The notes: generated by a model from the sequence alone, not told the origin. 9,843 bases of DNA from FEN-727 sp036508635 (GCA_036508635.1 DATCGY010000303.1:1-9843), one strand, 5' to 3'. Shown: positions 1 to 7,273, counted from the first letter of the stretch. Translations and numbers: made by a program.

Positions 1-192
1 TCGAGACTCCAAAATCGCCTCTCCCACCATTGGCATCTCCGCGATGTCCACTATGTTCCACACGCAATCCCGAATGTCGTAGTCGCCCGTGAAGTCATCG
101 ACCACGCTGCGAAACTCGTCGAATGTATCGCACTGGTTTGCAATAGCGATCATATACTTTAGCCGTGCCTGCTTTGTTGACTCGTCGTTCAT
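1..192 (-). CDS. Partial unknown protein, N-terminal 64 residues
   Basis: An open minus-strand frame runs from an ATG at 190-192 to the left edge of the window with no stop, so only the N-terminus is present. The protein starts MNDESTKQARLKYMIAIANQ and is acidic and probably soluble; no signal peptide or membrane helix is visible. A purine-rich GGGGGAA lies a few bases upstream of the ATG and supports this start. The gene is divergent from the membrane protein/histidine kinase pair, with 155 bp between. I do not recognise a family. An opposite-strand frame over the same bases (about 89-355) has no good start signal and reads as low-complexity basic sequence, so the minus-strand reading is preferred. 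Confidence 0.6.
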   Translation of the reverse strand, partial: MNDESTKQARLKYMIAIANQCDTFDEFRSVVDDFTGDYDIRDCVWNIVDIAEMPMVGEAILESR

Positions 193-347
193 CGTGTTCC
201 CCCGAAGAGCACATTACCATTATTGGTGCTCAACCGACAAAAGGAGGCCGAGGCCCCGGCGGATAAAGCTATCCAGGAGAGAATTAATTTCTGCGGGTGA
301 GCTTTTGCTCCCCGGCGAAAATGCCGTTACTGTCCAAAGGAAGAGCT
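193..347. other. Divergent intergenic region with two small inverted repeats
   Basis: This 155-bp stretch separates the divergent partial gene and the plus-strand membrane protein/kinase pair. It should hold promoters for both. Visible structure: GAGCAC at 207-212 and GTGCTC at 226-231 form a 6-bp inverted repeat with a 13-nt spacer, 15 to 39 bp upstream of the left gene's start. GGATA-AAGC-TATCC at 261-274 is a second small palindrome. For leftward transcription there is only a weak -35/-10 pair (TTGTCG, 18 nt, TAATGT) and I do not call it as a promoter. An AAGGAGG at 240-246 is not followed by a well-placed start codon. Confidence 0.4.
336..345 (+). promoter_or_regulatory. Ribosome binding site deciding the start at 348
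   Basis: The purine run AAAGGAAGAG sits 2 nt before an ATG at 348-350. It is the best Shine-Dalgarno on the plus strand between the left gene and the kinase. It favours 348, not the GTG at 401, as the original start of the small membrane protein, although the ATG frame closes at a TAG at 399-401. Confidence 0.5.
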
Positions 348-610
348 ATGTCTGAGGATAAGTTTCGACAGGTGACGCGGTCAATTTCAGCTGGGACGTA
401 GTGAAGAACAACCTTGGGTTCCTCATACCGGCGGTGCTCATCCTGTGGTTGACGGGGGCGATCCCCGGGAGGCTGCAGTCCCCGTTCTATATGTCCAAGG
501 GGGCTGCGGCCGCAGCCGACACCTCCCCTGATGCCGCAGCAACCAACAGAATGAAGCGACGCAACGAAGAACGGGATATGTGGATGCCGACAAGAAGCGA
601 AACGGAATAG
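348..610 (+). CDS. Small single-helix membrane protein, probably frameshifted near 393
   Basis: From the ATG at 348, behind a good ribosome binding site, the frame encodes MSEDKFRQVTRSISAGT and stops at TAG 399-401. The next frame is open from 362 to the TAG at 608-610 and carries a clear hydrophobic helix (GFLIPAVLILWLTGAIPG). That helix is followed by an Ala-rich linker and a charged tail rich in Arg and Glu. Adding one G to the GGG at 393-395 would join the parts into one protein of about 87 residues: a cytoplasmic head, one membrane segment and a charged tail. As written, the second part could start only at the GTG at 401, overlapping the TAG as TAGTG, which is also a known coupling arrangement. 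The gene ends 3 nt before the kinase ATG at 614, so co-transcription with the kinase is likely. No family is recognised. An accessory role to the kinase is inference from position only. Confidence 0.45.
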
Positions 611-613
611 GAC

Positions 614-2727
614 ATGTGGCATTCGATCAGGTTGAAATTCTATCTGCTGGTCCTGCCCACATTGGTTATCGTAATCGGGCTCACGGCGGTCATGAGACTC
701 CGTACGGCCAGGTCCAAGACCTGGTAGGACAGATCAAACAGGGCCTTGACGAGGTCATCTCCGCAGAGGGTTTCGCCAGGCATTACCAGCGGCAGCTAAG
801 AGAATGCGCCGCCTTCGTTGCCACCGGTTCCAACGCGCACGACAGACTTTACAGGGAAGCGGCGCAATTGGCCCGCATCGACATGGCCAACTGGATCGCC
901 GCCGAGAAACGCCACACGGGCGATGAGCCGGGAGAGCACAAAGAGGAGCTTGAAGCTCAGAACGAGATTAAGAAGGCGTACTCCGATATCAACAACACCT
1001 GCGAGTGGGTAATCGCGCTTGCCGGGTCGGGCCAGCGCGCGGAGGCCATTGCGAACCTGGAACAGGCCGTGGACGGCCCTTCAGGCCAAGCGGTCACAGA
1101 CGCATTGGACAAGCAACTACCCGACGAAGAAGCCCAGCTTAACAGGTACCTGGACAACCTTGCCGGCGCGGTCAAGAGCGTCCTGCTTCTTCGTCTTCTG
1201 GGCCTCGAGTCGAATGCCGAGAGCATGAAGACACATGTCGCCAATGCGGTGTTCGCGGAGCGGTTCGCCAGTTATTACAACATGCAGGTCAGGGAGTCCC
1301 TGGTGTTCATCGTCACCGGTCTCACCGAGGACGAAAAGCAGTTGTTGGAAGCGCGCGATACGGCTACCGAATCCCTTGAAATGTGGAAAGAGCAGGCCGC
1401 GGAGTTGAAGAAAGCCGCGGACAGGCGGCGGTCACTGGCGGTCATCGGGAGAATTGAGACAGATTACCACAACATCAACAACGCTCAGGACAGCGCCCTT
1501 CAGCTCGCCAAATCCGGCAACGCGGAAGGCGCCCTCACCTTTGTGGAGAGCGAAGCCGGGCCGTCTCTGCAGAGCAATCTGACGGCCGCGATAGACAAGG
1601 ACATCGAAGCGCAAAAGTCGTCGCTAGAGGAAGATGAAGACTATATCGCAAGCCGTTGCCGAAACGCCGCCTGGGGCGTGGGGATTTTCATTGCCCTCCT
1701 CCTGGTTATTGTAATCGGTGCGGCCGTTCTGGCCTCCAGGAACATGGTAAGACCGATAGTTCAGCTACAGGACGCCGCGGAGCGTTTTGGCAAAGGCGAT
1801 GTCGACGCACGCGTAGATATCAAGTCGAAGGATGAGCTTGGGCAACTTGCCGTGACCTTCAACGGAATGGCGCTCGCCCACGTGGAGGCGGAGAATCAGC
1901 TCAGGAAAGCCCGCGACGAACTGGAGGTCCGTGTCAAGGAACGCACCCGCGAGCTGGCCGACACAAACGAGGAGCTGCGCGAGCAGGTCGAAGAACGGGA
2001 GCGGGCGGAGAAGGAGCTGGAGCGGTTGAACGAGGATCTCCGCAGGATCAACGTGGAGCTCGAGGGTTACGCCCACACGGTTTCCCACGACTTAAAGGGC
2101 CCGCTTACGGCGTTAATGCTGGCAACTATCACACTTCAGGATCTTATGCGAGAGGGCGCGTCCACCCGGGATAGCGAGGAGATCGAAAGCGTACTCGAGG
2201 TCATTAATACTAATGTCTGGAAGTCGTCCGCGCTTACCGACGGCCTGCTGGTCCTGGCGGAGGCCGGACAGAGACCAAAGGACGTGGAAAAGGTCAACGT
2301 CGCGGACGTCGTGGAAAGAATTCGGGAAGAGAACACCTCTGAGATCGAGCAAAGGCGGATTGAGCTGGTGGCGGTGGAACCGCTGGGCAGCGTCATCGCC
2401 TCCCCGACCCATGTCTATCAGCTCTTTGCCAACCTGGTCAGGAACTGTATCAAGCACTGCGAGAGCGACCGCCCCGTGATAACGGTCAAACGTCTCGACG
2501 ATGACCCCGACGGAAGCCACCGGTACCTGGTCTGCGACAACGGCAGGGGCATTCCGCCCGAGCTGCTGGATAAGATTTTCGAGCCGTTCTTTAAGGGAAA
2601 GACCGGAGGCACGGGGATAGGCCTGGCGACGGTTGAGAAGATCGTTGATGTTTACGGAGGCAAGGTGCGGGCGTACAACGACAACGGGGCCTGCTTCGAG
2701 TTCAACCTGAAGGATTACGACTCCTAG
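614..2727 (+). CDS. Membrane sensor histidine kinase with duplicated extracytoplasmic module; apparent frameshift near 710
   Basis: This is a transmembrane sensor kinase that would autophosphorylate on His and pass phosphate to a response regulator. The ATG at 614 opens a frame with a typical first membrane helix (KFYLLVLPTLVIVIGLTAV) but stops at TAG 725-727. The rest is in the next frame, open from 580 to 2727. One missing C at 707-710 (GGCC to GGCCC) restores a continuous protein of 704 residues. Numbering on that repaired protein: membrane helix 1 about 8-27; two tandem related helical sensor modules about 51-176 and 215-343; membrane helix 2 about 354-375; HAMP about 376-430; coiled coil about 430-480. 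The H-box SHDLKGPL has His492. The N-box NLVRNCIKH is at 607-615, G1 DNGRGIP at 642, then FEPFF, and G2 GGTGIGLA at 665. All catalytic boxes are intact. Without repair, a start at 580 gives 715 residues and lacks helix 1. No response regulator is in the window, so its partner is unknown. Confidence 0.9.
763..1640 (+). repeat. Internal tandem duplication of the sensor module in the kinase
   Basis: Two stretches of about 125 codons, roughly 763-1140 and 1255-1640, encode related sequence. FARHYQRQLRECAAFVATG in the first matches FASYYNMQVRESLVFIVTG in the second at 9 of 19 residues. Further on, YSDINNTCEWVIALAGSG matches YHNINNAQDSALQLAKSG, and each is followed by an Ala/Glu-rich helix and an acidic Gln/Leu segment. 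Both lie between the two membrane helices, so both are predicted outside the membrane. Four-helix-bundle sensor domains (4HB_MCP, CHASE3, the bimodular HBM type) have this general character. Which of these it belongs to cannot be decided by eye. Confidence 0.75.
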
Positions 2728-3500
2728 AACGCGCCGTGCTTCCCTTTGCCTTCGGCGAATTCGTCCGCGCCCCCGAGCGTCTCACCACTGGCGATGGTCT
2801 CGAGTCCTATCTGGAATTCAAGTTCGAGCGCCTTGCCGAAGTCCATGTCAAAACCGAGGTAAACCGCGCGCCGGTCGCCCCGCATGCACCTCTGGGGAAA
2901 CTCGGATATCTCGGCCGCGATTTTTTCAGCTGCCTCCCGGGATGCTCCGTTGGGCACAACGCGGTTTGCAAGGCCAAACGACAGCGCCTCCTCGGCTCCA
3001 ACGGGTCGGCCGGTGAGGATCATGTCCAGGGCGCGGCTCGTGCCAATCATGCGGGGAAGACGTTGCGTTCCGCCGTCCATGAACGGTACACCGAACCGGC
3101 GGCAGAAAACGCCGAAGATTGCATCCTCCTCGGCGACCCGCAGGTCGCACCAGCAGGCGAGCTCCAGGCCCCCGGCAACAGCGTGCCCCGCCACTGCCGC
3201 TATTACCGGTTTCGAAAGCCGCATCCTGGTCGGTCCCATGGGACCTGCCAGCGACATATCCTCGTTGATGGGGTTGATCCTCCCCACCTCGCGATCAGCC
3301 ATGGCTTTGAGGTCGGCCCCGGCGCAGAAGTACCCGCCCTTTCCCCAGAGGACCGCGACATGCAGGGACTCATCGGCGTCGAACTCCTTGAACGCCTCGA
3401 CTAGCAGCTCCGCGGTGGGACGGTCGACGGCGTTTCGAGCCTCGGGGCGGTTGATGATGACGGTGCAGACTTTGCCGGCCTTCTCAACCAGGACTTCCAT
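2724..3500 (-). CDS. Crotonase-fold enoyl-CoA hydratase/isomerase family protein
   Basis: 258 residues, the usual length for a single-domain crotonase. The fold marks are present: INRPEARNAV (16-25), the first oxyanion-hole segment CAGADLK (59-65), the second GHAVAGGLELA (105-115), and DGGTQRLPRMIG (142-153). Family members bind acyl-CoA thioesters and stabilise an enolate. Of the two glutamates used by classical enoyl-CoA hydratase (rat Glu144 and Glu164), the first is kept (Glu113). The second position falls in FGVFCRRFG and is Cys133, so plain hydration of 2-enoyl-CoA is doubtful. Isomerase, hydrolase or another CoA reaction is possible. The ATG follows a GAAGGAAG sequence 6 nt away and lies 24 bp after the AOR stop, so the two genes are very likely co-transcribed. 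Its stop codon overlaps the stop of the convergent kinase gene. Confidence 0.95.
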   Translation of the reverse strand: MEVLVEKAGKVCTVIINRPEARNAVDRPTAELLVEAFKEFDADESLHVAVLWGKGGYFCAGADLKAMADREVGRINPINEDMSLAGPMGPTRMRLSKPVIAAVAGHAVAGGLELACWCDLRVAEEDAIFGVFCRRFGVPFMDGGTQRLPRMIGTSRALDMILTGRPVGAEEALSFGLANRVVPNGASREAAEKIAAEISEFPQRCMRGDRRAVYLGFDMDFGKALELEFQIGLETIASGETLGGADEFAEGKGKHGAF

Positions 3501-3524
3501 GGCGCTTCCTTCAGGGGATATTAG

Positions 3525-5381
3525 TTAGATTTTGTCGGCGAGGTAGCCGAGGTCGTACTCCTCGAGCACCTTCTTGCTGGGCTTGCCGTCGGGCCCGAGA
3601 TCGCGCATCTCGTACCATTCCTTGAGCATCCTATCCATGTCGGGCACCATGCCCGCGATCATGCCGTCCGGGGTCGGAGTCATTATCCTCTTGCCCAGTC
3701 TATCGTCTTCCGCGGTCACTCCCCAGATATGGCACAAGCAGCGCTGGAGGTACCAGATCCTTCCCCCGGCCTTCATCATCGAGTCTAGGTCGTAGTCGTA
3801 GCCGGCGGCCATGTTCACGCATTGCACCACCAGTGGAAGCGGTACCCCCAACGTAGTGAAAGCGCACCAGCACAGGGAGTTATTGATACAGCCAATGTCT
3901 GTGGTCTTTATCGCCGCGTCAGTCTTGTGCTCGGCGGACATCGTTTCCATGAGGATGTCCAATCCGATCTCCGGGTACTCCACTCCCCCCCACTCCAATT
4001 CGAACATATTGTTCGAGACGTGGCAGGCGCCGCGCACGGACATGGCATATGCAACCCCGGTGCCCCAGATTGAGCGGGGATCGTGTATGGGAGCCTCAAG
4101 GCCCTTGGTGTCGGTCAGAAATTCGTCGCTGCCCCCGCCGATCTCCTCAGAGGCTTTGCGCGAACCCCGGGATAGCAGCTCCCCCAGCTTACCTTCCCTG
4201 GCTGCGATCTTGGGAAGCAGCTCGATGACGGTGTCGATGTCTCCCCACTCCAGCTTGATGCCCTCGTAGTCCTCCGGCTTCATCACGCCGTGGTCGTAGC
4301 AGTCCATCGCCCAGGCGAAGGTGGAGCCGCAGGTTATGGTATCCATACCCAGGCGATTGCATATCTCGTTGGCCTTAGCGACGGATTCCATGCTCGGGTT
4401 CAACAGCAAGGTCCCGAAGCAGCCTATGGTCTCCAATTCCGGCCCGGGCCCCTCTTCTATCTTGTAAGGGCCTTCTTTTACCTCCACCACCCGCTTGCAC
4501 TTCACCGCGCAGCCCCTGCAGCCGTGCCTGTCCGTCAGGATGGTGTCGGTCAGCATCGGGCCGGAAAGGGTTTTGCCCCCCTCCATCCAGTCGCCTACCG
4601 TCCAGTTCTTGACCGGACATTCGCCCTCCATTAGTTTAATCTCCATAAGGGCGGCGGTCCCGTCTGCACCGATCCCCTGGCACCAGACGTTATCATCTAT
4701 ACGGGGGCGGACCGTGTTCTGCCACAGCTCCTTGAGGCCCTCCGGGTCGGCGAACTCCACCCTCTTGCTGCCTTGCGCCACGATTGCTTTGAGGTTCTTT
4801 GATGCCATAACCGTTCCCATGCCGGCCCGCCCAAAGTGGTGCCCGTAGTCGTTGCAGATGCTGCCGTACAGCACCCCGTTCTCGGATGCCGGGCCCACCG
4901 CAAGCACCTTGTGCTGCTTGCTGTATTTGGCCTTGAGCTCGTCGCAGATCTGGTATGTATCCTTGCCCCAGAGATCTACTGCAGATACCAGCTCCGCCGA
5001 GTCATCTCCCAGAAGAAGGTAGACAGGCTGTGGAGACTTGCCCTTGAAGATGATCCCGTCGTAACCGCAGCGTTTGAGCTCAGGGCCGAAGTTGCCCCCG
5101 CAGCTGGCCTGCCCCCATATGCCGGTAAGGGGCGAGCGGGCGCCCACGGAGAGACGGCTGGTCCCGTACATGCCGGTGTCGGCCAGCGGCCCGGTGGCGA
5201 AAATGAGCAGGGCCTCCGGGTCGAGGGCATCGGCGTCCAGGTTGCCCCGGTCGTAAAGCAGCTTCGCCGCCAGGCCTGCGCCGCCTATGTACTTCTTGTA
5301 GGTATCCTCCTCCGGCTCGGTCACATCGAACTGACCAGAGGAGAGGTCGACCTCGAGCACCTTCCCGGTGTTGCCGTACAT
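3525..5381 (-). CDS. aor: Tungsten/molybdenum aldehyde:ferredoxin oxidoreductase
   Basis: 618 residues, full length for the AOR family, which oxidises aldehydes to acids (or reduces acids) using a bis-pyranopterin W/Mo centre, one [4Fe-4S] cluster and ferredoxin, in the cytoplasm. The N-terminal domain has YIGGAGLAAK, GPLADTGMYGTSR and the pterin-binding GRAGMGTVMASKNLKAI (184-200). PVKNW is at 256-260. The cluster ligands are Cys288, Cys291 and Cys295 (CRGCAVKC), with a fourth probably Cys506 in SLCWCAF. GPELETIG (313-320) and GACH with His454 (451-454) match the active-site Glu and His regions. Near the C-terminus, where many members have NLxRxFNxREG, this protein reads YLQRCLCHIWG (544-554). 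A strong GGAGGA precedes the ATG by 7 nt. The gene sits between a small SCP2-like protein and the crotonase. No ferredoxin or MoaD-like partner is adjacent. BamB-like or other uncharacterised AOR clades remain possible, so the substrate is open. Confidence 0.96.
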   Translation of the reverse strand: MYGNTGKVLEVDLSSGQFDVTEPEEDTYKKYIGGAGLAAKLLYDRGNLDADALDPEALLIFATGPLADTGMYGTSRLSVGARSPLTGIWGQASCGGNFGPELKRCGYDGIIFKGKSPQPVYLLLGDDSAELVSAVDLWGKDTYQICDELKAKYSKQHKVLAVGPASENGVLYGSICNDYGHHFGRAGMGTVMASKNLKAIVAQGSKRVEFADPEGLKELWQNTVRPRIDDNVWCQGIGADGTAALMEIKLMEGECPVKNWTVGDWMEGGKTLSGPMLTDTILTDRHGCRGCAVKCKRVVEVKEGPYKIEEGPGPELETIGCFGTLLLNPSMESVAKANEICNRLGMDTITCGSTFAWAMDCYDHGVMKPEDYEGIKLEWGDIDTVIELLPKIAAREGKLGELLSRGSRKASEEIGGGSDEFLTDTKGLEAPIHDPRSIWGTGVAYAMSVRGACHVSNNMFELEWGGVEYPEIGLDILMETMSAEHKTDAAIKTTDIGCINNSLCWCAFTTLGVPLPLVVQCVNMAAGYDYDLDSMMKAGGRIWYLQRCLCHIWGVTAEDDRLGKRIMTPTPDGMIAGMVPDMDRMLKEWYEMRDLGPDGKPSKKVLEEYDLGYLADKI

Positions 5382-5489
5382 AACAGATCCTCCTACATCA
5401 TTGAAATCGAGCCGTTACTAGTGATTTTGCACAGACGCGCCCGATCAAGAGAACAGAATCCAAAGTTCGCGAAGCGGCGCCAACCTGCT

Positions 5490-5930
5490 TTATTTTACGG
5501 ACATTATCTTGGTCAGGTGTGTCAACGGCATGGTGTGGGTTATCAAGCCCTTGATCACCAGCTCCTTCTTCATGAGCTTCTTAATGACTTCCATGCCTGC
5601 CTTGTCGAAGTAATAGGGCAGGCCCATCTTGATGTTGATGTTGGCCAGTTCCATTAAGGTCATAGAGTCGGTCGCTATCTGGATGATCGGCTTCCCGTAT
5701 TTGCCGTCGTGGATGGTCAGGCTTCCCTTGTTGAACTCCATGGTCATCTCCACGCCGGCGTCCGTGGCGGTAAGCCAGACGTTGCCGTTCAGCTTGTTAA
5801 AGTCCTTCACCTTTCCGGGATTGTTGGTTATGTTGGTCTTGATCATGTCACCAAGCATCACCGCCATGGCGTTTTCCTCGGCGCCCGGCGCCAGCTTGAT
5901 GTTGACATCCCCCGTTCCATCAGGACTCAT
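5490..5930 (-). CDS. SCP2-like sterol/lipid-carrier domain protein, 146 residues
   Basis: A small soluble protein of the size of one SCP2 (sterol carrier protein 2) domain, with no signal peptide or membrane helix. The pattern fits that fold: an N-terminal helix (ENAMAVMLGDMIKTNI), beta strands with alternating hydrophobic residues (NVWLTATDAGVEMTMEF, SLTIHDGKYGKPIIQIA), a helix after TDSMTLMELANINI, and the ending KKELVIKGLITHTMPLTHLT. That ending resembles the usual Lys-x-x-Gly segment and last helix. Such domains bind lipids, steroids or acyl chains. GAGGTG lies 6 nt before the ATG. The gene is 55 bp after the alcohol dehydrogenase stop and 108 bp before AOR, so it probably belongs to the same unit. 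The SCP2 assignment is by pattern; the ligand is unknown. Confidence 0.8.
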   Translation of the reverse strand: MSPDGTGDVNIKLAPGAEENAMAVMLGDMIKTNITNNPGKVKDFNKLNGNVWLTATDAGVEMTMEFNKGSLTIHDGKYGKPIIQIATDSMTLMELANINIKMGLPYYFDKAGMEVIKKLMKKELVIKGLITHTMPLTHLTKIMSVK

Positions 5931-5985
5931 CAGCTACACCTCGCTTCCGTCTCGGTTCTAACCCTAAATATCCGGTGTTATGAAA

Positions 5986-7149
5986 TCACCACGCCTTCTT
6001 CAAGAGATCCACGATCTCCGACGAATCCATAACCATCCTGGCGTTGTATACGATTGCACCATCGGACATTGCCTGCTCCGCGACCTGCTCCAACGCGTCC
6101 TCGGGAACCCCGGCCTCGGTCAACTTCTGGGGGACGCCCATCCTTTTGGTCAAATCCCAGATCGCATTTGCCGCGGCTTCTCCGGCCTCCGTGTCGCTCA
6201 TGCCCCTCACATCAATTCCCATAGCCTCCGCGATCATGGCGTATTTGTCCGCAGCGTCCTGGAGATTGAACAAGATCGAGTGAGGAAGCATGATGCTGTT
6301 GCCCAGCCCGTGCGGCACCTCGAACAGTGAACCAACCGTGTGCGCAATCGCGTGCGCAAGACCTGCCTGAGAGTTGGAGAAGCCGATGCCGGCGATAGTG
6401 GCGGCCAGCATCTGCTGGCCCCTGGCCAGCATGTCGTCACCGTGCTCCACACATATAGGAAGGTTCTTCATGATAAGCCTTATGGCGTGCAGACACAGCC
6501 CGTCCACCAGAGGCTCCGCCGGCGCATCAACCATGCCTTCAACAGCATGTGTAAGCGCATCCATGCCCGTAATCGCGGTGAGCATCGGAGGCAGGCCGGC
6601 GGTCAGGGTGGGGTCAAGGATTGCCACGTTAGGCGCAATATAGGGACTTACGAAGAACTGCTTCAGGTGTCTGTCCCAGTCCTTGATCACCGCAACGTTG
6701 GTGACCTCGGCCCCCGTACCGGCATTTGTTGGGATTGCAACTTGGGGAGTCTGCGGCTCGGTGAGTATCTGAGCGCCCTCGTAGTCTGCGAGCTTTCCGC
6801 CCGATTTCACGAGCTGGCTCATCGCCTTGACGGTATCGATAACGCTTCCGCCCCCCACGCTGACCAGGCAATCCGCTCCGTTCTCCCTGGCGATTTCCGC
6901 GGCCTTTTCGACGATGTGATAGCCGGAGTCCTGGCAGCACTCATCAAAGGTGCCCACTAACTTTGCGCCCAGTGCTTTCTGGACGCGCTCCGCAAGACCG
7001 GCCTCGACCACCCCCTGGTCGGTAACCAGGAACGCCTTGCTGCAGCCGAGTTCAGAAACCTCGACACCGGCGTCCTCCACGCATTTCTCCCGGTACGTTA
7101 TTTTTGTAGGATTGGAATAGATAAATTCGAGGTCTCTTTCGTAGGCCAT
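5986..7149 (-). CDS. Iron-containing (group III) alcohol dehydrogenase
   Basis: 387 residues, the normal length for the Fe-ADH family (FucO, AdhB, butanol dehydrogenase type), which interconvert alcohols and aldehydes with NAD(P)H in the cytoplasm. The nucleotide-binding loop is SVGGGSVIDTVKA (97-109), followed by TNAGTGAEVT (141-150). The four metal ligands fit the FucO pattern: Asp197 and His201 in GMDALTHAVEG, then His266 in GLAHAIAH and His280 in PHGLGNSIMLPH. All residues needed for activity are present. GGGAG precedes the ATG. The gene sits between two SCP2-like genes and upstream of AOR, whose substrate or product would be the aldehyde made here. This suggests a coupled alcohol-aldehyde-acid pathway, running in either direction. 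The specific alcohol cannot be read from the sequence. Confidence 0.95.
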   Translation of the reverse strand: MAYERDLEFIYSNPTKITYREKCVEDAGVEVSELGCSKAFLVTDQGVVEAGLAERVQKALGAKLVGTFDECCQDSGYHIVEKAAEIARENGADCLVSVGGGSVIDTVKAMSQLVKSGGKLADYEGAQILTEPQTPQVAIPTNAGTGAEVTNVAVIKDWDRHLKQFFVSPYIAPNVAILDPTLTAGLPPMLTAITGMDALTHAVEGMVDAPAEPLVDGLCLHAIRLIMKNLPICVEHGDDMLARGQQMLAATIAGIGFSNSQAGLAHAIAHTVGSLFEVPHGLGNSIMLPHSILFNLQDAADKYAMIAEAMGIDVRGMSDTEAGEAAANAIWDLTKRMGVPQKLTEAGVPEDALEQVAEQAMSDGAIVYNARMVMDSSEIVDLLKKAW

Positions 7150-7178
7150 GTTCCACTCCCTTTACGGATCGATGGTAA

Positions 7179-7190
7179 CGATTTAAATCG
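7179..7190. promoter_or_regulatory. 12-bp perfect palindrome upstream of the alcohol dehydrogenase
   Basis: CGATTTAAATCG is a perfect 12-bp palindrome about 30 bp before the dehydrogenase start codon. It lies between a TATAAC sequence on the minus strand (7205-7210, a possible -10 with a poor -35) and the ribosome binding site. This position would suit a repressor operator just after the start of transcription. AT-rich palindromes can occur by chance, so this is tentative. Confidence 0.3.
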
Positions 7191-7204
7191 GGAACCGGAC
7201 TTCC

Positions 7205-7210
7205 GTTATA
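7205..7210 (-). promoter_or_regulatory. Possible -10 element before the alcohol dehydrogenase
   Basis: TATAAC on the minus strand matches the sigma-70-type -10 consensus at five of six positions and lies about 55 bp before the dehydrogenase ATG, in the 124-bp gap after the SCP2-like gene. No convincing -35 is found 16 to 18 bp further upstream. If real, it would start a separate transcript for the dehydrogenase and the genes after it. Confidence 0.25.
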
Positions 7211-7273
7211 CTCCAGCCTCTAAAACAGCGACGTACTATCCGGCTGCAGCTCGTTGTTTCCGTCCAGGAACGC

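Noticed and set aside
193..347. Riboswitch (for example c-di-GMP or molybdenum-cofactor type) in the leader of the plus-strand genes
   Set aside because: No recognisable core sequence or long pairing was found, only two short palindromes.
580..613. ATG at 580 as the true start of the kinase
   Set aside because: It gives an N-terminus with no membrane helix, overlaps the end of the upstream small gene and has no convincing ribosome binding site. The ATG at 614 encodes a proper membrane helix once one base is restored.
2736..3528. Long plus-strand open frames (about 2736-3404 and 2884-3528) opposite the crotonase
   Set aside because: They lie wholly over a gene with clear family motifs, have no ribosome binding site and read as low-complexity Pro/Arg/Ser-rich sequence.
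5382..5489. Terminator between AOR and the small SCP2-like gene
   Set aside because: Only the 8-bp palindrome TTCGCGAA and weak GC pairing are present, with no U-run; nothing supports transcription ending there.
4836..5657. A 273-residue plus-strand open frame opposite AOR and the small SCP2-like gene
   Set aside because: It crosses two real minus-strand genes and the gap between them and shows no domain; it is typical of a GC-rich shadow frame.
6340..6960. A 206-residue plus-strand open frame opposite the alcohol dehydrogenase
   Set aside because: The opposite strand encodes a complete Fe-ADH with all metal ligands; this frame shows no recognisable motif.
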